From positions 1-25,718 of the IMG/VR virus record IMGVR_UViG_3300037089_001002: DNA of 25,718 bases. The stretch is one strand, 5' to 3'. The stretch comes from a virus. The notes under the pieces were generated by a model. It did not search any database and was not told where the DNA came from. It saw only the letters and a list, made by a program, of their open reading frames with translations. This document shows, piece by piece, positions 6,545 through 14,119 of this stretch. Position 1 is the first letter of the stretch, and the number at the start of each line of letters is the position of its first letter. The translations under genes and the position numbers were made by a program.

Positions 6545-9333
6545 GGGTTCACCCTCGCGGCGATGGAGCTTACCACGTCATCCGCGTTGCCGCCTGCAAT
6601 CGCGGAGGTGATGCCGTTGCTCAACGCGGAGGGATTCGCGATCAGATAGTCATTGAAGCTCTTGGAATCCATCGCGTACACGTTGTTGACCACCGTCGTC
6701 CTCGATTGGCCCCGGTAGTTGTAGTCCTCGTATCCTCCGCTGGAAGACAGCTCGTAATCCACCCCGGTGGGCATGGTGAACTGGCGCTGTTGCGCCTGGG
6801 TGGTCAGGTCCTTGGCCCGGTTCTGTTTCGGGTCGCCCAGCAGGGTGCTCACCAAGCCCAGGCCCATGCCGAGCGCCATGCCGATAGGTCCAAGGGTCGA
6901 GGCCAGCTTTGGGATCAGCATTGAAACGATTCCGCCCGCCATCCCCAATCCGCTGCCCACCGCCGTCAGGTCGCCCTGAGTTCCCCCGGCCTTTATGCCC
7001 GAATAAAGCCCGAAGCCGCCCGCCGCCAGCGTGCCTCCGATGCCCGCGTACTTGGCGAGGCTGGACATGCCGCCACCGGTGGGATTACTCGCCCAAAAGT
7101 TGTCACCCCAGGCCGCGCCCTCCGGCGTGATCGTGTCGGGACTGGAGGGATCGTAGTCGGATGGGCCGCCCGCGCCGCTCATCCAGCCGTAGGGATCGTT
7201 CGCCGGGTAGCCGACGCCGCCGCCCGTGCCGGTGACGCGCCCTATGCCGGCCAGGGAACCTAGTCCACTGCCGCCGACCCTGCCTCCGCCGCCGCCGGTG
7301 CGGGACATCATGAGCGCCCGCGTGTTGTCAATCGTCGCCTGGGTGTTGAGGTCCGTGGCCGCCTTCATGGGGTCCGGCCCAAACATGGTGCCCTGCAGCA
7401 GATTCCCCAGTGGCCCACTCGCGTGCGGGACGATTTTCGAGATATCGCCCCACGCCATCCCCGCCGCGTTGCCGACGACTTTATCCAGGATGCCCGTTCC
7501 CTGCTGCTTCAAGTAGTTGGTTGTGCCGCCATGGAGTGCCGACTGGAAGAGCCCTACCGCGAGATTCTGGAACTCTTCTTTCTGGCGGAGGGCGAGTTGC
7601 AAGAGTGCCTGCTGGCGCTCGATCTCGGCATCCAGATACTTCTGGTGCTGCTGGTCGATGGCGGACTCTTTAAGGTCCTCATCGTTCTTAGCATCGGCGA
7701 TTTTGCGAAGCGCCGCGTATTCCTGATCGGCATACGCCTTTCGCAGGGCCTCCGCTCCGTTGATCTGCCCGATTTCGGAGCCGCCGCCAAGCGCCGAAGA
7801 AGCGCCGTACAGGCTCAAGCCGCGCCGTTCGCTGTCACGCGCGTCCTTCAAGTCCTGCTCGCCGGATTTCGCTTGACTTGCCTGCTCGCCCTTCCACCAC
7901 GCCATCAGGTCCGATTCATTCTGCGTTGACGTGCTGCGGCGGGGTCCGGTCAGCATCCACGATTGCTGTGCGCTCCATTGGGCCGGGGCTTCGGCCGGAT
8001 TGGCGTTCAGGTAGAGCTGGCGGCCACCCTTGAGCAGTTTGGCGGTGTAGTCGTCGTCGGCCTTCGTCTGCTTCTCGATGGCGGCGATTGCTTCCTTCAC
8101 GGCATCGGCCAGTCGCTTCGTGGCGGCGATTCGAGCTTCGATTCCAGCGATTACGTCCCGCTGTTTCGCGATGTCGTCGAAGGTGCCGGTATTGGCGCTC
8201 GGCAGCACGTTCGTTTTTAGGGCGCCTTGCAGTTCCGTGAGCCGTTGCTTGGCCTTGCTGAGCTTCTCGGCATCCGTACCGCCCGACTGCGCAGCGGCCA
8301 CCCGCGCGTTGTTGTAGGCCAGGGAATCTGCCTCGCCTGTATGGGCGCTGCGGGACATGGAAGCGCCGTATCCCCACCCGCCCGTCTCGCCCATCTCCGT
8401 CGTGGTGCCAGATGGCGTGCCGCTGAACAGCGCTTTAGCGATCCACGGAGTTTCCCAGAGGCTTGGGTCGCCTGCTTTCTTAATCGTCCAGAGAAGGGTG
8501 AACGCTATCGGCTCCATCGCAGAGCGCTTCAACTCCGCCCATTTCGTTCCGAGAATTGTTACTTCTTTCTGGTATTCCTTAAATCGCGTGAGGGATTCTT
8601 CGTTCGGCCCGAACCCCTGCTCCTGTGCAATCTTGAGGTTGGAATTCAGTTCCACCAGGAACGGAATCGCCTCGATGCCCGCGCGCTTAAACACGTCGAT
8701 TGCCGCCGACGTGCGCCCGATGCCAGCGGGCAAGCCCTCCAGCCCGGCTCCTACCTTTTGCAGCGCCTCGGAGGTCGATGCGGTGCCGTCCTTCAGCCCC
8801 GCGACGTCCACTCCCCACTTGGTCAGCCAGACGCGCGCTTTTTCGCCCTTTGTCGTGTTGTCTTCGACGGCCATCGTCAAGCCGCGCATCATCCGATCCA
8901 GGATCGACACGTCCTGTCCAACCGCTTTCGCGGCGAAACTGTACTGCCCTACTTCCTTGGCGGCCAGTCCGGTACGCAGCTCCACGTCGCGAATTTGCAC
9001 CCCGTACTCACCCAGCGCCTTCGCTGCTTCGAAGCCAGCAGCCGCCGCCGCAACGAACGCACCGCCGACTGCGGCCATGCCGGAACCCAGCGGCCCCATG
9101 GACTTCAGCGCGTCTTCCGCCGCGCCTCCGATGGCTTGCAGCGGGTTCTCGATGCCCTGCTTCACTTTCTCCGCAAAGGCGTTGAACCCGGGGTGCTCGT
9201 TGACCTTATTCGCCTTTTGGGTGGCGCCGTCGATGGAGCCGCTCAGTTTGTCGAACGACGCGGCGAGCGCCTGTACGTCGGCGGTGCCTACCGATTGAGC
9301 CGAGATGACGGATTGGAAGTTGGTAACCGGCAT
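6541..9333 (-). CDS. Tail tape measure protein
   Basis: 930 residues. The start is the ATG at 9333, chosen over an in-frame GTG at 9351 because it overlaps the preceding stop as TGATG and has GGAGGAAGG seven bases upstream. The composition is typical of tape measure proteins. An Ala/Gly-rich hydrophobic helix lies near residues 80-110, followed by GVQIRDVELRTGLAAKEVGQYS, a common N-terminal tape-measure style. Long charged helical, coiled-coil-prone stretches fill about residues 350-620. Gly/Ala-rich hydrophobic segments lie near the C-terminus (GIGGTLAAGGFG, LGPIGMALGMGLGLVS). It sets tail length and passes into the cell wall on infection. At the usual ~1.5 Å per residue its length would predict a tail of about 140 nm (inference). 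No lysozyme or peptidase motif was seen. Confidence 0.9.
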   Translation of the reverse strand: MPVTNFQSVISAQSVGTADVQALAASFDKLSGSIDGATQKANKVNEHPGFNAFAEKVKQGIENPLQAIGGAAEDALKSMGPLGSGMAAVGGAFVAAAAAGFEAAKALGEYGVQIRDVELRTGLAAKEVGQYSFAAKAVGQDVSILDRMMRGLTMAVEDNTTKGEKARVWLTKWGVDVAGLKDGTASTSEALQKVGAGLEGLPAGIGRTSAAIDVFKRAGIEAIPFLVELNSNLKIAQEQGFGPNEESLTRFKEYQKEVTILGTKWAELKRSAMEPIAFTLLWTIKKAGDPSLWETPWIAKALFSGTPSGTTTEMGETGGWGYGASMSRSAHTGEADSLAYNNARVAAAQSGGTDAEKLSKAKQRLTELQGALKTNVLPSANTGTFDDIAKQRDVIAGIEARIAATKRLADAVKEAIAAIEKQTKADDDYTAKLLKGGRQLYLNANPAEAPAQWSAQQSWMLTGPRRSTSTQNESDLMAWWKGEQASQAKSGEQDLKDARDSERRGLSLYGASSALGGGSEIGQINGAEALRKAYADQEYAALRKIADAKNDEDLKESAIDQQHQKYLDAEIERQQALLQLALRQKEEFQNLAVGLFQSALHGGTTNYLKQQGTGILDKVVGNAAGMAWGDISKIVPHASGPLGNLLQGTMFGPDPMKAATDLNTQATIDNTRALMMSRTGGGGGRVGGSGLGSLAGIGRVTGTGGGVGYPANDPYGWMSGAGGPSDYDPSSPDTITPEGAAWGDNFWASNPTGGGMSSLAKYAGIGGTLAAGGFGLYSGIKAGGTQGDLTAVGSGLGMAGGIVSMLIPKLASTLGPIGMALGMGLGLVSTLLGDPKQNRAKDLTTQAQQRQFTMPTGVDYELSSSGGYEDYNYRGQSRTTVVNNVYAMDSKSFNDYLIANPSALSNGITSAIAGGNADDVVSSIAARVNP

Positions 9334-9944
9334 CAGGCCACCTTCCTCCACATCCGCTTAGCTTCGGAGAGGGCATTCGCTCCGATGAGCCCCATGGTAA
9401 ACAGATACTCGGCAACCCCGGTCTGGAAAATCTCAGCGGCGGCAGAGGTCAATTTGCGAACCGAATCCGGCGACCAGCCCCACCAGGGCGCCCGCTTCTC
9501 GTTGCCGCGCGCTTTGTCCCGGCTGGTTTTGCTGGTGATCGCAATGGACGCCTGCCGATCATCCAGGTAGTTAATGCGGATATCGTCCAGCATGTGGCCG
9601 CCCTTGCCGGGACCATACAAATCCCGCACGCCCTGGAGCCCGTGCGCCGCCTTCCAGTCGGCATAGGTCTTTCGGGTGAACTGCGCGCGCCCGTTGACGG
9701 ATGCCACGAAGATCGCCCGGCTTCCGCCCTTCAGCGCCGGCATCCGCTGGCCGTCCGAACCGAGCCCGCCGCGCGCCTGCGCGATCTGGAGAGCGATTCC
9801 GTAATCCGCCAGCTGCTTCAGCTGCTCCGCCCGCGTCCAGTTCATCGGACCCGCCGAGGTGCGCACGAGACCCTGCGTGTCGCGGAACCGCGCCACTTGC
9901 CGGCCATCCTTCCACGTCCTGATCGTGATTTTGGGTAGTGGCAT
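9333..9944 (-). CDS. Putative tail/virion morphogenesis protein
   Basis: 203 residues, starting at an ATG that overlaps the stop of the frameshifted chaperone ORF (TGATG) and ending in TGATG with the tape measure. The basic N-terminus (MPLPKITIRTWKDG) is followed by a region with RAIFVASVNGRAQF and, later, KRAPWWGWSP, a pattern reminiscent of small phage morphogenesis and neck proteins that carry a conserved aromatic 'WWG' near the C-terminus. No enzymatic motif is visible. Its place between tail chaperone and tape measure is unusual, since these two are generally adjacent. The protein is not firmly recognised; a role in tail assembly is inferred from context. Confidence 0.45.
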   Translation of the reverse strand: MPLPKITIRTWKDGRQVARFRDTQGLVRTSAGPMNWTRAEQLKQLADYGIALQIAQARGGLGSDGQRMPALKGGSRAIFVASVNGRAQFTRKTYADWKAAHGLQGVRDLYGPGKGGHMLDDIRINYLDDRQASIAITSKTSRDKARGNEKRAPWWGWSPDSVRKLTSAAAEIFQTGVAEYLFTMGLIGANALSEAKRMWRKVA

Positions 9945-10845
9945 CAGGTTTGTCTCGCTCGCATCGCTTTATTCGCCGCCGCTTCCTCGCGATCCACTTC
10001 GTACTGCAACAGGATCACCGTATCCCACCAGCGCGCCGGCCAGCCCGACGCATCCACGCCGTACAGCACACCGCCCGCTTTCTGCGCACGTTTCGACTCC
10101 GCAAACCGCCTCACCGCCGCGATGGAGTCTGTCGTAATGACCGATACCGGACAAGCCATCGATTCCACGTCCACATCCCACTGCACCTTCCCGTCGCCCG
10201 TCCGATAGACCGCGCGCCATGAAGGCGATTCGCCCGTCGCCGACTTCTGGTGATTCGGGCAGTCACATTTTCCCGGCCCGTGGTACTTCAGACAGCCGAG
10301 ACTAAAATCGTTGGCGGCGTCCCGGCAGGCTCCGCATTCTCGGGTTTCCCAACCACCGCTGCGGCTGAAGTGGAGGGCGAGGGTAAATTTTCCGCCTCTT
10401 CGGGGAGCAGCCCGCATTCCCGCTTGATCTCGTGCAGGATCTCCTGGTAGAGGGCGTCCGGCCCGTGTTCCTGAATCAGTTCCAGCGTGGCGGACTCCGT
10501 CACGTCGCCACCGTCCGCACCGGGATAGGTGATTTCCAGGTCCTCGATCCGCACCAGGCAGAACCGCGCCGCTACGGGAGCCATTTCGTTCTGATCGATC
10601 CTGGCAATTTCCCCCAGCAGTTCCGACCAGCGCTTCAGCTTGTCGGCGGGGAACGCGTCTTTCGCTTCCACGCGCTCTTTGTCGAGCGGCGTGAACTCTT
10701 CGTACAGGGGGCGCAGGCGTTCGCGGAACGGCGCCTGCGCCTCGTCGAGCGCATCGGCGCGGCGCTTCGTCATCCGGCGGATCACGAAGCGGACGCCGGG
10801 GAGGGACTTACTTTCCAGGGTGCGAGTCGAGACATGAACGGTCAT
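9944..10845 (-). CDS. Tail assembly chaperone, -1 frameshift product (gpGT-like)
   Basis: The in-phase heptamer A AAT TTA at 10390-10384 is a canonical X XXY YYZ slippery site. A -1 slip after codon 154 of the upstream ORF moves ribosomes into the overlapping frame, which stays open to 9944, giving a 300-residue fusion. The overlapping frame has an ATG at 10417 but no convincing ribosome binding site, so independent initiation is less likely. In lambda and many siphophages the G and GT proteins from such a shift chaperone the tape measure. The downstream T-like part here contains an unusual Cys/His cluster (CGACRD, GCLKYHGPGKCDCPNH). A weak stem (CCAC/GTGG) may lie a few bases after the heptamer. 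Confidence 0.65.
10288..10845 (-). CDS. Tail assembly chaperone, unshifted product (gpG-like)
   Basis: 185 residues starting at the ATG at 10845 with GGGGAGG six bases upstream. The N-terminus is beta (TRTLESKSLPGVRFVIRRMTKRRAD), followed by a charged helical middle and an acidic segment with DLEITYP. The C-terminal tail is low-complexity (Ser/Ala/Pro-rich), as is typical where a frameshift adds a second domain. This is the position and layout of gpG-like chaperones just upstream of the tape measure. The stop is 130 bases inside the overlapping frame. Confidence 0.65.
   Translation of the reverse strand: MTVHVSTRTLESKSLPGVRFVIRRMTKRRADALDEAQAPFRERLRPLYEEFTPLDKERVEAKDAFPADKLKRWSELLGEIARIDQNEMAPVAARFCLVRIEDLEITYPGADGGDVTESATLELIQEHGPDALYQEILHEIKRECGLLPEEAENLPSPSTSAAAVVGKPENAEPAGTPPTILVSAV
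10384..10390 (-). promoter_or_regulatory. Predicted -1 ribosomal slippery heptamer (AAATTTA)
   Basis: Read on the minus strand in the chaperone frame as A AAT TTA: three identical bases, then three identical bases, in the correct phase for simultaneous -1 slippage. It falls near the end of the gpG-like ORF, and the -1 frame is open for 146 further codons. A nearby GGGAAAC is out of phase and cannot serve. Confidence 0.65.
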
Positions 10846-10863
10846 AAATCCCTCCCCTTCCGC

Positions 10864-11103
10864 CTACGGCTGAGGCACTACCGGGACTGCGACCGCGGTG
10901 CTCAAGAGCGATTGCAGCAGGGTGATGCCAGCCTGGATGTCGCTATCCGCCTTCGCGGTCAGGTCGGCCACCGCTGTGGTGTCCGCAGCGATTGCCGCCG
11001 CAAGCGCAGCCTGCTTCGCCTGGTCTGTCGTCAATTGCGCAGCCCCGTTGGCTTTCGCCGTTTGGGACGCTTCGATTGCTGAAAATACCGTCGTTAGATC
11101 CAT
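10864..11103 (-). CDS. Small Ala-rich helical protein, unknown function
   Basis: 79 residues starting at an ATG with AAAGGAG seven bases upstream, so it is likely expressed. It is almost entirely Ala/Thr/Gln/Asp-rich helix with heptad-like spacing and could form a coiled coil. It ends in a Pro/Val tail (VAVPVVPQP). No domain is recognised. It lies just before the tail chaperone, where small accessory tail or virion proteins often occur. Confidence 0.6.
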   Translation of the reverse strand: MDLTTVFSAIEASQTAKANGAAQLTTDQAKQAALAAAIAADTTAVADLTAKADSDIQAGITLLQSLLSTAVAVPVVPQP

Positions 11104-11187
11104 TTCGTTACTCCTTTTGTTTCGTTCCTACGCCCGTTCCGACACACTGCACACGCATGCGGATGCCGCCACCGCCAGGTACTCCGC

Positions 11188-11319
11188 CTACCACACGATC
11201 ACGCCCAGGCGCCCGCAGTCGCCGCACGTGACTTCGCCTGCGTCCCCCGGCGCCACCAGCAGCCGCCCACAGGGGCACGCCAGTTCAAAGATCGACTCCG
11301 CCCGGTAAGGCCGCATCAT
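11188..11319 (-). CDS. Zinc-ribbon microprotein (43 aa)
   Basis: The start is taken as the ATG at 11319, which overlaps the sigma factor stop (ATGATG); the second ATG at 11316 is equally possible. Cysteines 15 and 17 (CPCG) and 32 and 35 (CGDCG) form a CxC ... CxxC zinc ribbon filling most of the protein. It resembles Com-type small zinc proteins that act as translational activators, but the similarity is only in the zinc motif. Coupling to the sigma factor suggests a joint regulatory role (inference). Confidence 0.6.
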   Translation of the reverse strand: MMRPYRAESIFELACPCGRLLVAPGDAGEVTCGDCGRLGVIVW

Positions 11320-11813
11320 GCGAGCTTCAGCCCTTCTCGGATTCGCGCGATCGCGCGTCTCTTGATTTGATGGACCCTGCCCCTTGACAGGCCAATCTCG
11401 CACGCAAGTTCGCTCTCTGGAATACCATCGAGTAGGCGGATAACGATACGCCGCTCACGGTCCGATAGAAACCTCAGCCAAAGCCTCACCTCGGCATGGA
11501 TCGCGTCCTGCTCCTGCGTGGCGGCGGTGAACTTGTGATGCTCCAACACCGGCTCATACCTGATTGGCTCTGCCTTCCCGGCCTTTACTGCGCGTCGATG
11601 GGAGCGGCTCAACGGGTCGTTTCTTCGGAGGTAATCCAGCACCTGGCCCCGCGCCCGCTGAGACGCGAAAGTTCTGAGTTCGCATCTGCCATCGAAGTGA
11701 CTATCCGCCTGAACAATCCCAAGCCAAGCCTCCTGAACGGCATCCTCGCGAAGCCGGTAAGGCGCGATCCTCGCCGCATACGTAGCTGTGGCAAGCAATC
11801 CGACGCAGTTCAT
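11316..11813 (-). CDS. Phage-encoded RNA polymerase sigma factor (sigma-70 family, FliA/SigB-like regions 2 and 4)
   Basis: 165 residues from the ATG at 11813, which overlaps the preceding stop as ATGA. Residues 20-75 match sigma region 2 (EDAVQEAWLGI, FDGRCELRTFASQRARG, then VLDYLRRNDPLSRS), the RirGailDyLR style of FliA/SigF-like factors. Residues 115-162 match region 4, with the helix-turn-helix IPESELACEIGLSRGRVHQIKRR. Region 3 is reduced to a short linker. It would direct host RNA polymerase to particular promoters. Being inside the structural operon it cannot start that operon's first transcription, so it may amplify late transcription or switch on later genes. No matching promoter set was identified in the window. 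Confidence 0.85.
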   Translation of the reverse strand: MNCVGLLATATYAARIAPYRLREDAVQEAWLGIVQADSHFDGRCELRTFASQRARGQVLDYLRRNDPLSRSHRRAVKAGKAEPIRYEPVLEHHKFTAATQEQDAIHAEVRLWLRFLSDRERRIVIRLLDGIPESELACEIGLSRGRVHQIKRRAIARIREGLKLA

Positions 11814-12067
11814 TCCGCCGCCCCCACAAGGTGGCACGCCACCAGGGCGTCGAACCGCTCCCGGCATTCCACCGTCAACCGCGCGAACACCGATCCGGAC
11901 CCGTGGCAGAAGATCACGTGGCCGCTCGGCCGCACCGAATCCTCCATGCTGTAGACCGCGACCAGCTGGTAGCCCGCGCCTCCCTCCTGGATTTCGAAGT
12001 AGACCGTCCGTCCGGCCCGCTCCGCCTTCGCCGCTTCGCGTACCCTCTGCTCCATCACGCCGGTCAT
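11810..12067 (-). CDS. Small protein of unknown function (85 aa)
   Basis: Starts at an ATG that overlaps the preceding stop (ATGA) and ends in ATGA with the sigma factor. The N-terminal half is a charged helix (MEQRVREAAKAERAGR), followed by predicted beta strands (TVYFEIQEGGAGYQLVAVYS). A conserved-looking Cys/His pair lies in VIFCHGSGSVFA. No family is recognised. Tight coupling places it with the sigma factor cassette. Confidence 0.6.
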   Translation of the reverse strand: MTGVMEQRVREAAKAERAGRTVYFEIQEGGAGYQLVAVYSMEDSVRPSGHVIFCHGSGSVFARLTVECRERFDALVACHLVGAAE

Positions 12068-12294
12068 GCCAAGACCTCCGCCGGCTCTTCCGTCACGGTG
12101 CACCGGAACGGCCGCCCACAGCTCACGCACTTCCCGATGAAGCTGTCCGGCCCGGGCGGGATCACGTAGAAGCGCGACGTGCCGTCCAGCAGCCCCGCCT
12201 GTTCGTCGGCGAAGGCCCGGCCGCCCAGTTCGCCGCTCAGCAGCATGGTCTGCACGTGGCCGCTGCCGCACAATGCCGTGATGCGGTAGTTCAT
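12064..12294 (-). CDS. Small Cys-containing protein (76 aa), unknown function
   Basis: ATG at 12294 with GGAG seven bases upstream, in a nine-base gap after the tail tube stop. Cys9, Cys56, Cys59 and Cys65, with CVSCGRPF, suggest one zinc-binding knuckle near the C-terminus. It is the first gene of the four-gene cassette containing the sigma factor and is coupled to the next gene by ATGA. Function unknown. Confidence 0.6.
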   Translation of the reverse strand: MNYRITALCGSGHVQTMLLSGELGGRAFADEQAGLLDGTSRFYVIPPGPDSFIGKCVSCGRPFRCTVTEEPAEVLA

Positions 12295-12303
12295 GGACGG
12301 CTC

Positions 12304-13308
12304 CTACGTGATCACCAGCGCCAGAGCGTCTTTCGCGCCGATGGTCGTGTCGTAGGCATGCGCGCCCGAGAAGGAGAGCGCGCGGCGGTCCTGCCCCTGG
12401 TCGAGCACGGGAGCCGGAAGCAGCACGTTTTTCAGCGTGAAGGTCCAGGTATTGCCCGCCGCCGTGCCGATCTGGAATCCCAGGTTGACCGTGGTCTTGT
12501 TAAACGATTTTTGCTTGAGCGCCTTCAGGTTCGCGGAGTCGTCGTCGTACAGCCCGAAATCGGCCGTGACGGCGCGCAGGCCGGGCACGGGCGCGGCGCT
12601 GTAGTAGCTGTTGAAGGTGTCGCCGGGCAGGTTGCGGGCAACCGCCAGCGTAATACTCCCGGTGCGCAGCGTCGTGTACGTCTGGCCATCGAGAGTAATG
12701 AGTCCGGTGAATCCGGCAGGCGGCTTCCCGTTGACTGTGGGAGTCGGCTGCGTGGTCCAGGTGGCGATTCCGCCCTTCCCTACGCTGTCCATCGTGCCAT
12801 CGGCCAGCTGGTCGGTGTCGAGCACCCAGAGGCACTCCCCCGAGAATTCCAGCGTTGGCACGTCGCCGCCGAAGGTGATCTTCAGCTGCTTACAGGCCGA
12901 GCTGATGGCCACATACTGCGCCACGGTGCTGGGAGCGTTGTAGTGCCAGATCGAAGCCAAATAACTGTTGTCATCGAGGCCGTAGGTGGCTGAGGTCGAG
13001 GCGACAATCGTCACGGCCTTGCCGAAGATCAATTGCAGCAGCACGTCGACGTCCGGCTTGACGCCCGCCGCGCCGTTGCCGGCCATCGACATGGCGGCGG
13101 TCCAGGTCGCGGTCTTGCGGCCCGGAATACCAAGGATTTCTCCCAGTGACCCGGTCTTGTCCGGGCGCGCGATAATCGGCTGCTGCGCCTGTGTGGTCAA
13201 GCTGGTGATGAGGCAGGCGTTGGAACCCACGGGTGTTACCGCCGTGCCGAACGTGCTTTCGAGAACGGGAAAGCACAACTGATTGCGTGTAAATGCGGGA
13301 TTCGACAT
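12304..13308 (-). CDS. Major tail tube protein
   Basis: 334 residues, Ser/Thr/Gly/Val-rich and predicted mostly beta, with the ATG preceded by GGGGGTGA. The order (head-tail joining, terminator-like, small protein, this gene, then chaperone and tape measure) is that of siphophage tail tubes. Internal features include TATWTAAMSMAGNGAAG near residue 65, LEFSGECLWV, and the repeated TTLRTGSITLA / TTVNLGFQIG strands found in tube proteins that polymerise as stacked rings. No sheath gene is present, which argues against a contractile tail. Confidence 0.75.
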   Translation of the reverse strand: MSNPAFTRNQLCFPVLESTFGTAVTPVGSNACLITSLTTQAQQPIIARPDKTGSLGEILGIPGRKTATWTAAMSMAGNGAAGVKPDVDVLLQLIFGKAVTIVASTSATYGLDDNSYLASIWHYNAPSTVAQYVAISSACKQLKITFGGDVPTLEFSGECLWVLDTDQLADGTMDSVGKGGIATWTTQPTPTVNGKPPAGFTGLITLDGQTYTTLRTGSITLAVARNLPGDTFNSYYSAAPVPGLRAVTADFGLYDDDSANLKALKQKSFNKTTVNLGFQIGTAAGNTWTFTLKNVLLPAPVLDQGQDRRALSFSGAHAYDTTIGAKDALALVIT

Positions 13309-13310
13309 GG

Positions 13311-13586
13311 TTATTCACCCCCTCGGATCTTGTGCAGGACCGCCAGAGCTTGCTTCTCTTTCTCTAGAAAGGACGGCATCGGATTCTCCCATTTCGCGGA
13401 CTTCAGTTCCGCGTCGGTGAAGTTGATCGCGTCGAACTCTTCCGCCGGGATGCAAGGCAATCCGCCATGCAGTTTTGTCTCTTCCGCGAACGGGGACGCT
13501 AACTCGACGCGCTGCCCGAACCGGCTCAATTTGATGCCCGCTCCGAGCACCTCTGAAACGCTGCGACTGACAAACACGAACGTCAT
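13311..13586 (-). CDS. Small conserved-position tail-region protein (91 aa)
   Basis: The ATG at 13586 overlaps the previous stop (ATGA). The protein begins with strands (MTFVFVSRSVSEVLGAGIKL), has a Glu-rich segment around FAEETKLHGGLPCIPAEEFDAI, and ends in a helix with charged residues (FLEKEKQALAVLHKIRGGE). No domain is recognised. Its place between terminator-like and tail tube genes fits a small head-tail or tail completion protein, but nothing in the sequence proves that. Confidence 0.6.
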   Translation of the reverse strand: MTFVFVSRSVSEVLGAGIKLSRFGQRVELASPFAEETKLHGGLPCIPAEEFDAINFTDAELKSAKWENPMPSFLEKEKQALAVLHKIRGGE

Positions 13587-14119
13587 ACATTCACCTCGAA
13601 GCTCCCCGTCAATAGAATTTCCTGCGACCATCCAAAATGTTGGTTGTCCTGCGAAAAAACCTGCTGCTCGACCGGGTTTCCCCAGCTCAGATCCCCGCGA
13701 TAGTTGATCGTCGGGAAGTCCTGAGCCAGCACCGCCAGCACCGCCGCCTCCGCCGCTTCCCGCTGGTCCACCAGACCGGCCTTGCGGATGCCCGGCACGA
13801 ACAGGAAGAACCGCCAGTAAGCTGCCACGTGCCCCGAAAAGGTCCGCGGCATCTGCAACCGCAGGTTGGCCCCTTCTCCTACCCACATGGCGAGCGCCGG
13901 CAGCTCCGGCTCGTTATGCAGCGCCAGGGAATCGAGCGTCCGATCTTCCCGGTAGAAGTTCGCCGGCAGATCCTCGACTTCGCCGAAGTTGATGGCGAAT
14001 GTCTGATCGTCGGCCCCGGAATATTCCAGGGCCGCCAGGAGCGCATCGTTGAACAGCGCGCCGAAGCGGTCCTCCAGTTCCAGCCGCACCGTCCGCGAGA
14101 CCCACACGGGAAGACTCAT
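13583..14119 (-). CDS. Tail terminator / tail completion-like protein
   Basis: 178 residues, starting at an ATG that overlaps the previous stop (ATGA). The N-terminus is helical (VRLELEDRFGALFNDALLAALEYSG). The middle has strands and a Trp/Phe-rich region (AAYWRFFLFVPG), followed by a helical stretch with AAEAAVLAVLAQDFPTI. The end has a beta strand (SQEILLTGSFEVNV). Size, order after a head-tail joining protein, and alternating helix and strand are as expected of gpU-like tail terminators. This is a positional call, with no diagnostic motif seen. Confidence 0.5.
   Translation of the reverse strand: MSLPVWVSRTVRLELEDRFGALFNDALLAALEYSGADDQTFAINFGEVEDLPANFYREDRTLDSLALHNEPELPALAMWVGEGANLRLQMPRTFSGHVAAYWRFFLFVPGIRKAGLVDQREAAEAAVLAVLAQDFPTINYRGDLSWGNPVEQQVFSQDNQHFGWSQEILLTGSFEVNV

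Noticed and set aside
8227-9570. Plus-strand open frames over the tape measure gene (up to 447 codons)
   Set aside because: They overlap a strongly supported minus-strand gene with good ribosome binding site and coupling, and read as Arg/Pro/Ala-rich shadows typical of GC-rich DNA.
10321-10350. GGGAAAC as the frameshift site, like lambda's GGGAAAG
   Set aside because: It is out of phase with the chaperone reading frame; only A AAT TTA at 10390-10384 is in phase.
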